This document shows, piece after piece, positions 5,786-11,578 of a stretch of DNA of 11,578 nt. The translations under genes were made by a program, and so were the position numbers. The notes under the pieces were generated by a model that made no database searches, was not told the origin of the DNA, and worked only from the letters and a program-made list of their open reading frames with translations. Position 1 is the first letter of the stretch. The number at the start of each line of letters is the position of its first letter. Origin of the DNA: Phycisphaerae bacterium (GTDB lineage: Bacteria; Planctomycetota; Phycisphaerae; Sedimentisphaerales; Anaerohalosphaeraceae); assembly GCA_003567095.1 (NCBI GenBank), contig PXAQ01000194.1, forward strand, positions 1 to 11,578. Direction: 5' to 3'.

Positions 5786-7591
5786 ATGGGAAATTTTTAT
5801 CGAGATAACGACGATATTCAGTTTTTATTCAAACACCTGGATGTGGGCGAGGTTGCCGGATATGCCGAAGAAGGGTTTAAGTATGGCTCTCAGTTCGAGA
5901 CCGCCCCGAAGGATGCCGCCGAGGCGATTGTCAACTATGATATGGTGCTGGATGCGATTGGTGCGCTCAGCGCCGACTTTATCGCGCCGCGCAGTGAAGA
6001 CATTGACCGGCAGGGTACTGCGCTCAACCCCGACGGTACGGTGTCGTACGCCAAAGGCATCGCCGAGTCGCTGGACGCGCTGGCCAAAGCCGACGCGATG
6101 GGTTTTACCCTGCCGCACCAATTCGGCGGGCTGAATTTTCCCAACCTGATTTATACCATCGCCATTGAGATCGTCTCGCGCGCTGACGCATCATTGATGA
6201 ACATCTTCGGACTCCAGGGCATCGCCGAGACGATCAATTTTTTTGCCGACGAGGACATCAAGCGGCACTATCTTCCCGATTTTGCCGCCGGCAAGGTCAC
6301 CGGCGCGATGGTACTGACCGAACCGGACGCCGGCTCGGACCTGCAGGCGGTCAAGCTGCGGGCCTTTCAGGATGACGACGGCAACTGGTTTCTGCACGGC
6401 GTCAAGCGATTCATCACCAACGGCTGCGGCGAGGTGCTCCTGGTGCTGGCCCGCTCGGAGGCGGATCGCAGCGGGGGCCTGGGCCTGAGCCTGTTTGTCT
6501 GCGACCGCGGCCCGACCGTCAAGGTCCGGCGGCTGGAAGATAAGCTCGGGATTCACGGCTCGCCGACCTGTGAGCTGTACTTTGACAATACGCCGTGCCA
6601 GTTGATCGGCGAGCGGCAGCGCGGGCTGGTGACGTATGTAATGAGTCTGATGAACGGCGCGCGGATCGGCATCGCCGGCCAGTCGATGGGGATTGCTGAG
6701 GCCGCCTGGCGTATCGCTCGTGATTACGCGGCCAGCCGCAAACAGTTCGGCACACCGATTGAAAAACTGCCGGCCGTGCGGGATCTGGTCATCGATATGA
6801 AGATTATGATCGAGGCCGGCCGGGCGCTGCTCTATGAGACCAGCCGCGTTGTGGATTTTGAACTGGGCTTGAACAAGATCATCGAAAGCCCGGACAGCGA
6901 TGCCGCAACCGCCAAAGACGCCAAGAAAACCCTGCGGAAAATCAAGCGGCTGGCGGCGATGCTGACGCCAATGAGCAAATATTACTGCTCGGAGATGTGC
7001 AACACCGTGACCTATGACGCGATTCAGGTGCTAGGCGGCAGCGGCTATATGCGGGATTATGCCAGTGAGCGGCTGGCCCGCGATGCCCGTATTACGACGA
7101 TTTACGAAGGTACCAGCCAGCTTCAGGTGGTCGCGGCGGTCCGCGGCGTCTGCGGCGGCACGCTCGAGAAATATCTGGAAGAGTTGGCGGCCCTGGAGTA
7201 TGCCGACAGTGTCAAGGAGCTGCTGGCCAAGCTGGCCGAGGGTACGGAGTTGCTCAAGCAAAGCATTGCTTATGTCAAAGAGCAGGGCGTGGACTATATG
7301 GATTTGTACGGCCGGCCGCTGGTGGATATGGCCATTGCACTGATTAACGGCTACCTGCTGTGCGGCCAGGCCTCCAGCACCGTCCAGATGGATGCGCCGG
7401 CCGCCCCGACAGACGGTGAGCGGACGGCCAAACCCGTGCCGATGGCCCAGCGCAAGCATTCCATGGCCCAGCGGTACGTCGGCCGCAACGCCGCCCAGAT
7501 CAAGGCCTGGGCCGAGCAAATCACAGGCGGCGACAAGAGCAGCTTCCGCGAATACGAAGTCCTGGCCGGCCCCGTCCCCGAAAACGGATAA
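5786..7591 (+). CDS. Acyl-CoA dehydrogenase, long form with C-terminal extension
   Basis: The 601-residue flavoenzyme should introduce the alpha-beta double bond into an acyl-CoA and pass electrons to ETF. Visible landmarks are AMVLTEPDAGSD (174-185, substrate and FAD contacts), KLGIHGSPTCEL (253-264), ASRKQFGTP (316-324), QVLGGSGYMRDY (414-425) and TIYEGTSQLQ (438-447), where Glu441 is the expected catalytic base. An inserted charged stretch lies at about 363-388, and a helical extension covers about 455-600. Ordinary acyl-CoA dehydrogenases have about 380 residues; the N-terminal MGNFYRDNDDIQF and the long C-terminus place this with the 570-600-residue anaerobe/FadE-like type. Substrate chain length cannot be read from the sequence. 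The start is ATG 5786 with only a weak purine-rich site upstream. It is the last gene of the etf operon and is followed by a strong terminator. Confidence 0.94.
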   Translation: MGNFYRDNDDIQFLFKHLDVGEVAGYAEEGFKYGSQFETAPKDAAEAIVNYDMVLDAIGALSADFIAPRSEDIDRQGTALNPDGTVSYAKGIAESLDALAKADAMGFTLPHQFGGLNFPNLIYTIAIEIVSRADASLMNIFGLQGIAETINFFADEDIKRHYLPDFAAGKVTGAMVLTEPDAGSDLQAVKLRAFQDDDGNWFLHGVKRFITNGCGEVLLVLARSEADRSGGLGLSLFVCDRGPTVKVRRLEDKLGIHGSPTCELYFDNTPCQLIGERQRGLVTYVMSLMNGARIGIAGQSMGIAEAAWRIARDYAASRKQFGTPIEKLPAVRDLVIDMKIMIEAGRALLYETSRVVDFELGLNKIIESPDSDAATAKDAKKTLRKIKRLAAMLTPMSKYYCSEMCNTVTYDAIQVLGGSGYMRDYASERLARDARITTIYEGTSQLQVVAAVRGVCGGTLEKYLEELAALEYADSVKELLAKLAEGTELLKQSIAYVKEQGVDYMDLYGRPLVDMAIALINGYLLCGQASSTVQMDAPAAPTDGERTAKPVPMAQRKHSMAQRYVGRNAAQIKAWAEQITGGDKSSFREYEVLAGPVPENG

Positions 7592-7626
7592 AAACCATTG
7601 GTAAGTGAGTATCAGAAGCATTAGTT

Positions 7627-7660
7627 AAAAGCCTCGGTTGGAAAACTACCGAGGCTTTTT
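7627..7660 (+). terminator. Rho-independent terminator of the etf operon
   Basis: An 8-bp stem GCCTCGGT/ACCGAGGC (7631-7638 and 7648-7655) with a 9-base loop is flanked by AAAA and followed by TTTTT. It lies 36 bases after the dehydrogenase stop codon. The A-tract on its left could also let it work on the minus strand, but no minus-strand gene approaches it. Confidence 0.93.
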
Positions 7661-7732
7661 GTCAAAAGAGCTGATTGTTGTTTGTCAGTGTTAAGAACAT
7701 TTGAACGTTGCTCGGAACAAGGATATTTGATT

Positions 7733-8416
7733 ATGCTCAAAGCGGTGATTTTTGATTTTGACGGTGTGATTTGCGATTCGGAAGGCCTGCACTATCGTGC
7801 GCTGAATACGGTGTTCAATCGGTATGGCGTAGATATTTCCAAAGAGCACCATTGGGACACATATCTAGGCCTGACCGACGTAGAGAATATCGAAGCGGTC
7901 AATCGGGATTACAAAATGGGGCTGGACGCGGCCGGCGTGCAGCGGTTGAAAGCGGAAAAAAAGGATGTATTCGACGCATTGGCAAGCACCGAACGGCTGC
8001 TGATTGATGGCGTCGAGTCCTTTGTGGCGATGCTGACCGAGCAGGGCATACGGCGGGCCATCTGCTCCGGGGCGGTTCGCAGCGATATCGAATTGATGCT
8101 GGACGGCACCCGCCTTGCCGGGGCGTTCGAAGTTATCGTCACCGCCGACGACGTGGCCAGGGGCAAGCCGGACCCGGAAGGCTACCGCCTGGCATTGGAA
8201 AAGCTCAACGCCTCGGGCAAAAACAAGCTAAATCCGGCCGAGTGTGTCGTTATTGAGGACTCGCACTGGGGCATTGAGGCCGCCAGGGCTGCCGGTATGC
8301 ACCCCGTGGCGGTGACCAATACCTACAGCCGAGCAGCACTCGAGGATAAGGCGGAGCTTGTTCTAGATAGAATTGACCTTGTTTCCTTCGAGCAATTGCA
8401 GGGGCTGTGTCGATAA
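7733..8416 (+). CDS. HAD-superfamily hydrolase, beta-phosphoglucomutase-like
   Basis: The 227-residue protein has all four HAD motifs. Motif I is IFDFDGVICDSE with the nucleophile Asp8 and Asp10. Motif II is ICSGAV with Ser112. Motif III is Lys145 in RGKPDPEGY. Motif IV is VVIEDSHWGIEAARAAGM with Glu175-Asp176 for magnesium. A helical cap lies between about 15 and 90, as in subfamily I. Such proteins are phosphatases or phosphomutases acting on sugar phosphates or similar small molecules; the substrate cannot be read from the sequence. The open frame extends 17 codons upstream, but ATG 7733 has AAGGA nine bases before it and sits right at the homology start (MLKAVIFDFDG). It stands alone between the etf terminator and the dnaG leader. 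No convincing promoter was found in the 70 bases upstream. Confidence 0.9.
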   Translation: MLKAVIFDFDGVICDSEGLHYRALNTVFNRYGVDISKEHHWDTYLGLTDVENIEAVNRDYKMGLDAAGVQRLKAEKKDVFDALASTERLLIDGVESFVAMLTEQGIRRAICSGAVRSDIELMLDGTRLAGAFEVIVTADDVARGKPDPEGYRLALEKLNASGKNKLNPAECVVIEDSHWGIEAARAAGMHPVAVTNTYSRAALEDKAELVLDRIDLVSFEQLQGLCR

Positions 8417-8429
8417 TCCGGTTTGCAGG

Positions 8430-8468
8430 CACATGGCTTCTCTTGCGATTGTCTCGAAAAGCCAAGTG
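8430..8468 (+). terminator. Imperfect hairpin after the HAD gene, possible weak terminator
   Basis: CACATGGCTT (8430-8439) pairs with AAGCCAAGTG (8459-8468) with one mismatch, around a 19-base loop. No T-tract follows directly; short T-runs come only 20 to 30 bases later. It could end or stabilise the HAD transcript, but it lacks the standard Rho-independent form. Confidence 0.3.
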
Positions 8469-8527
8469 TCCAGCAGTTGTTAAAATCCCTGTTTTCAGTG
8501 TTTTAAGTTTGTTTTTCGGGGGTGGAC

Positions 8528-8555
8528 TTGATTTTTAGCCAAATCGGTCTATACT
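8528..8555 (+). promoter_or_regulatory. Promoter for the dnaG-rpoD transcript
   Basis: TTGATT (8528-8533), a 16-base spacer and TATACT (8550-8555; 5 of 6 to consensus). Transcription would start near 8562, giving a leader of about 143 bases to dnaG. The spacer holds AAATCGG at the same offset as in the etfB promoter. Confidence 0.65.
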
Positions 8556-8635
8556 TAAGGTGTCTGTAATAATTCCAATGACCTCGGTATGGGTGCCGAG
8601 TTGACAGGTGGGTAAAGTGTACGCGATCGAAAAAT

Positions 8636-8670
8636 GTCGGGTCCTCGTGTCGGGGTCCGACTTTTATAAT
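8636..8670 (+). terminator. Terminator-like hairpin inside the dnaG leader
   Basis: GTCGGGTCCT (8636-8645) pairs with GGGGTCCGAC (8652-8661) over 10 bp, three of them G-T, with a 6-base loop. The stem is followed by TTTTATAATTTTAT. It lies about 75 bases after the predicted transcription start and before dnaG, so it would cut most transcripts unless read through. The T-tract holds an exact TATAAT at 8665-8670, which could instead be a -10 box, though no good -35 lies 16 to 18 bases upstream. Confidence 0.6.
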
Positions 8671-8704
8671 TTTATCTCAGAATGGGCAGGTAATCGCCTG
8701 CGGA

Positions 8705-10531
8705 GTGGTTTTGGTCGGTAAATGGGACGATAGTTTGATCAGCCGGGTTCAACAGGCCAACGAGATTGTGGATGTTGTTTCCGAATATTTGAGTCTGGAC
8801 AAGCGCGGCAAGGAATATGTGGGACTGTGTCCGTTTCATACGGACCACCGCCCCAGCATGTACGTTACCCCGGTCAAGCAGATTTTCAAGTGCTTTGCCT
8901 GCGGTGCCGGCGGGGATGTGATCAAGTTCGTCCAGATGAAGGAAAATCTTTCGTTCGTGCAGGCGATCGAACGCCTGGCCGGGCGTGCGGGTATTGCGCT
9001 GCCGACGTTTCGCCCCGAGCGCCGCAGTGGCGATCAGGCTCAGGAGAACACGCTCAGTGCGGCGGAGCTGGCGAAAATCAATGCTTGGGCGATGAAACAT
9101 TGGGCAGGCAACTTATGGGATCCGTCCAAAGGCGCCGCGGCGCGTCAGTATTTGGCCCAGCGAAACATTACCGAGCAGACCGCTCGTACATGGGGGCTGG
9201 GCCTTGCGCTGGACAGGTGGGATGACCTGACCGCCGTGGCCCAGCAGAACAACATATCGCAGGATACGCTGGTGGCGGCCGGCCTGGCGGTACGCCGGGA
9301 CAATACGCCCGGCTGTTACGATAAATTCCGTAATCGGCTGATGTTTCCGATTGCCGATGTGACCGGTCGGGTGGCGGGCTTCGGCGGGCGAACGCTCGGG
9401 CAGGATCCGGCCAAGTATATGAATTCGCCCGCGACGGCACTGTTTGATAAAAGTCAGCTTTTGTATGGCCTGCGGCAGGGCCGTCAGGATATCGTCAAGG
9501 CCGGCAGGGCGGTGGTGGTTGAGGGTTACACCGATGTGCTGATGGCCCATCAGTATGGCCTGCCGACGGTCATTGCGGCGCTTGGGACCAGTTTGACCGC
9601 CGAGCATGCCAAAGTACTGCGCCGCTACGGCGATCGGATTGTGCTGGTCTTTGACAGCGATGTTGCCGGTCGGGCTGCGGCCGGACGGGCGATGGAGGTG
9701 TGCTTGACCGGCAAGGTGGATGTGCGTCTGGCGTTTGTCCCGAATGGCAAAGACCCCTGCGACTTCCTGATTGAGGCCGGCAGTGAGGCGTTTGAGGCGA
9801 TTATCGACGCCGCTGAGGACGTGCTGTCGTTTAAGTGGAATCAGTTGGCCGAGCAGTTGGACGGCCAGGACAGTCTGCCTAAACGCACCGAGGCGGTCCA
9901 GCAGTTTTTGCGTACGGTGGCCTCGGCCATCCAGGCCGGACAGGTCGATTCGCTGGCCCTGGCGGTGCTGATAGGGCGGCTCAGTGCCCTGCTCCAGACG
10001 CCTAAATCGCGCATTGATGAGCAATTACGTCAATTGCTGAAACAAAAATCGCCGCAGGGTCGTACAAAAGAACAACCTGCCAAGCAGGGCGAACCGCAGG
10101 AAACCCGGGATAACGCCGCTCGGCGTGAAATTCTCGAGGTACTGATCCAGGAACCGGGACTGTACGCGAATGTTTTCGGTCGGCTTTGTGTGGACGATTT
10201 CGGCGATCTCGGCCCGTTGCGTGAAATTGCCGAGGCGATGCTGCCGTGTTTGGATGCGGGGGATGAAATGGACCCAACCCGGTTATTCCGGCAGATTGAA
10301 AGCACCGATGCCGCGGCTATCGTGACCGAGATGACCGCCGGGACGGTTCCCAAAGGCGTCGCTTGTAGGCGTCTTGAGGATTCGTTATCGGTCCTCGAGC
10401 AGCGTCGACATCGGCAACAGATTGACGCGCACAAACAGCATCTGACCGACGAGGCGACCGACGTGCTGCAGAGCATTTACGGGTGTTTGAAACGGCAAAA
10501 AGGCAACCCCCGATGCGGGGGACTGCAATAA
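8705..10531 (+). CDS. dnaG: DNA primase
   Basis: The 608-residue protein makes the RNA primers for replication at the fork. The zinc-binding domain shows CPFH (Cys42, His45) and CFAC (Cys63, Cys66). The RNA-polymerase domain has KFRNRLMFPI (207-216) and GFGGRTL. The TOPRIM fold has VVEGYTDVL with Glu273 and FDSDVAGRAA with Asp317 and Asp319. The last metal site reads GKDPCDF (348-354), so one acidic residue of the usual DPD is Cys. The C-terminal 170 residues should be the helicase-binding domain and are less conserved. The start is uncertain: GTG 8705 gives the longest frame, while TTG 8711 has GCGGAG five bases before it; both lie in the non-conserved N-terminus. rpoD follows after 44 bases. 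The order dnaG-rpoD is the core of the macromolecular-synthesis operon, here without rpsU in front. Confidence 0.97.
   Translation: MVLVGKWDDSLISRVQQANEIVDVVSEYLSLDKRGKEYVGLCPFHTDHRPSMYVTPVKQIFKCFACGAGGDVIKFVQMKENLSFVQAIERLAGRAGIALPTFRPERRSGDQAQENTLSAAELAKINAWAMKHWAGNLWDPSKGAAARQYLAQRNITEQTARTWGLGLALDRWDDLTAVAQQNNISQDTLVAAGLAVRRDNTPGCYDKFRNRLMFPIADVTGRVAGFGGRTLGQDPAKYMNSPATALFDKSQLLYGLRQGRQDIVKAGRAVVVEGYTDVLMAHQYGLPTVIAALGTSLTAEHAKVLRRYGDRIVLVFDSDVAGRAAAGRAMEVCLTGKVDVRLAFVPNGKDPCDFLIEAGSEAFEAIIDAAEDVLSFKWNQLAEQLDGQDSLPKRTEAVQQFLRTVASAIQAGQVDSLALAVLIGRLSALLQTPKSRIDEQLRQLLKQKSPQGRTKEQPAKQGEPQETRDNAARREILEVLIQEPGLYANVFGRLCVDDFGDLGPLREIAEAMLPCLDAGDEMDPTRLFRQIESTDAAAIVTEMTAGTVPKGVACRRLEDSLSVLEQRRHRQQIDAHKQHLTDEATDVLQSIYGCLKRQKGNPRCGGLQ
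10507..10521 (+). repeat. GC-rich hairpin at the 3' end of dnaG
   Basis: CCCCCG (10507-10512) and CGGGGG (10516-10521) form a 6-bp all-GC stem with a 3-base loop, inside the last eight codons of dnaG. No T-tract follows. It could pause polymerase or protect or process the dnaG-rpoD mRNA. Confidence 0.5.
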
Positions 10532-10575
10532 AGACGTAATGTGCAACGTGTTGACGTAATACGATAAGGATAGCT

Positions 10576-11578
10576 ATGACAGTCAGGAAAAGTAAGAAAA
10601 ACGAAACTCCAGAACAGCAGGCGGTCATCCCCGACCCGGTGGACTCGTTAGACCTTGATGAGCACGTCAGCGAGGATGCGGATGCTCTTTCGGACGATTT
10701 CGAAGTGTCTGAGGATGACGAAAATATCTCGGACGCTGATGAAGCGAAATCAAAGAACTCCTCTGCGTCCCCTGAAGAGGACGATGCGAGTGATCAGGCA
10801 AGCCGCAAGGCGAAGATCGATCAGGTTATCGACTCAATTATCAAAAAAGGGCGTGAAAAGGGGTATCTGACTTACGAGGAAATCAACGACACGCTGCCCG
10901 ATGAAATCATCAGTCCGGCTCGTCTTGACAGCCTGCTGATGACGCTGGATGAGCTCGGTGTGCAGATTCTGGATGAGGCGGATGTCGAAAAAGATACCGA
11001 CGAGGATTTTGAGGACACCGACAAAATCGGCCGTGATGATGATGAGGATGTCGTCGAAGACCTGCAGATCGAAGAGGAGCTGGTCGAGGCCGAGGTACGC
11101 AAGATTGACGACCCCATTCGGATGTACCTGACGCAGATGGGCGAGATTCCGCTGCTGACGCGCGACGAGGAAATCAGCCTGGCACGCAAAATCGAGCTGA
11201 CCCGCCTGGCGTTCCGCCGCAAGGTGCTTGAAAACGATTATTGCGCGCGCATGGCGATTGAGATTCTCCAGCAGGTTGATGAGGGACTGTTGCCGTTTGA
11301 CCGGACGATGAAAATGAGTAGCGGTGAAGGACACGAACGGACGATCATTAAAAAGCGTCTGCCGATCAATATCGAGACCGTCACCCGGCTTCTGGATCGC
11401 AACGCCGAGCTGTTTTTTGATTCAAAGGCATCCGAGGATATTGACCGGATGAAGGCTCTCGTTCGCCAGATTCATCGCAACCGCCGCAAGGTCGCGACGC
11501 TGCTTGAAGAGCTGACACTGCGCACCAGCCGGATTCAGCCGATGATGAAAAAGCTGCAGGGCGTTCAGACAAAGATGC
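10576..11578 (+). CDS. rpoD: RNA polymerase primary sigma factor, N-terminal part (cut by window edge)
   Basis: 334 codons of an open frame run off the right edge. The start is ATG 10576 with AAGGA five bases upstream. Residues 20-75 are strongly acidic and look disordered. Residues about 80-132 (KIDQVIDSIIKKGREKGYLTYEEINDTLP onward, in pieces) match sigma region 1.1, which blocks DNA binding by free sigma. A second acidic linker follows (136-175). Residues 177-206 (DDPIRMYLTQMGEIPLLTRD, then EEISLARKIE) are region 1.2. The rest is the non-conserved region between 1.2 and 2.1, with LPFDRT near 239 and a basic helical stretch near 296-314 (VRQIHRNRRKVATLLEEL). Regions 2 to 4, including promoter recognition, lie outside. 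The protein directs RNA polymerase to housekeeping promoters. The layout of the non-conserved region resembles planctomycete RpoD as I recall it. Confidence 0.95.
   Translation, partial: MTVRKSKKNETPEQQAVIPDPVDSLDLDEHVSEDADALSDDFEVSEDDENISDADEAKSKNSSASPEEDDASDQASRKAKIDQVIDSIIKKGREKGYLTYEEINDTLPDEIISPARLDSLLMTLDELGVQILDEADVEKDTDEDFEDTDKIGRDDDEDVVEDLQIEEELVEAEVRKIDDPIRMYLTQMGEIPLLTRDEEISLARKIELTRLAFRRKVLENDYCARMAIEILQQVDEGLLPFDRTMKMSSGEGHERTIIKKRLPINIETVTRLLDRNAELFFDSKASEDIDRMKALVRQIHRNRRKVATLLEELTLRTSRIQPMMKKLQGVQTKM

Larger units (their letters stand above)
8417..8704. other. Intergenic region and 5' leader of dnaG
   Basis: These 288 bases hold no credible protein gene. In order they contain an imperfect hairpin after the HAD gene, a promoter (8528-8555), a 7-bp hairpin (8583-8600: CTCGGTA/TGCCGAG with one G-T pair), a terminator-like stem (8636-8661) with T-rich tail, a perfect TATAAT (8665-8670), and a 5-bp hairpin (8686-8701) just before the dnaG start. 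I do not recognise a known riboswitch, SRP RNA or 6S RNA in it. Confidence 0.75.

Noticed and set aside
4839..5786. 315-codon open frame on the minus strand opposite etfA
   Set aside because: Complete overlap with etfA, no family resemblance, no convincing ribosome site.
7682..7732. 17-codon upstream extension of the HAD gene (TTG start)
   Set aside because: ATG 7733 has a good ribosome site and coincides with the start of family homology; the extension has no such support.
8601..8630. TTGACA at 8601-8606 as a second dnaG promoter
   Set aside because: No acceptable -10 box lies 16 to 18 bases downstream (GATCGA or similar).
8562..8670. Known riboswitch, 4.5S SRP RNA or 6S RNA in the dnaG leader
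   Set aside because: The conserved cores I know for these families (for example the SRP GGAAGGAAGC loop) are absent.
9113..10024. 303-codon open frame on the minus strand opposite dnaG
   Set aside because: Antisense to the catalytic core of primase, with composition expected of a shadow frame.

Overview
The window reads as ordinary bacterial chromosome from a member of the Planctomycetota, most likely an anaerobic Phycisphaerae-type organism. The main clue is the partial RpoD at the right edge. It has a long acidic N-terminus, a sigma 1.1 domain, a clean region 1.2, and then a non-conserved region (LPFDRT, followed by a basic helical stretch) that resembles the planctomycete RpoD proteins I remember. 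No database search was possible, so this placement is an inference. I see no transposase, CRISPR array, tRNA, rRNA or phage gene.

Left arm (1-3386, minus strand): a translation operon in the order thrS, infC, rpmI, rplT, pheS, the last cut by the window edge. infC appears to begin at an ATT codon, as in E. coli and Geobacillus. A second, near-consensus promoter sits between infC and rpmI, so the two ribosomal proteins (and perhaps pheS) can be made separately from the synthetase and IF3.

Middle (3387-3740): a 354-base divergent promoter region. Each outward promoter has its -35 box inside one arm of an 18-base inverted repeat (17 of 18 match). From 3741 an operon on the plus strand encodes EtfB, EtfA and a 601-residue acyl-CoA dehydrogenase, closed by a strong Rho-independent terminator (7627-7660). 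These three proteins should form an acyl-CoA oxidation and electron-transfer module. Two tandem 19-base hairpins lie between etfA and the dehydrogenase.

Right arm (7733-11578, plus strand): a lone HAD-family phosphatase or phosphomutase, then a 288-base intergenic region, then dnaG and rpoD. This is the macromolecular-synthesis arrangement without rpsU in front. The dnaG leader has a good promoter, two hairpins, and a terminator-like stem whose T-tract contains an exact TATAAT. It is the best candidate here for a conditional terminator or a small RNA.

I found no exotic new system. The items most worth checking are the inverted repeat across the thrS/etfB promoters, the dnaG leader, the tandem hairpins after etfA, and the infC start codon.
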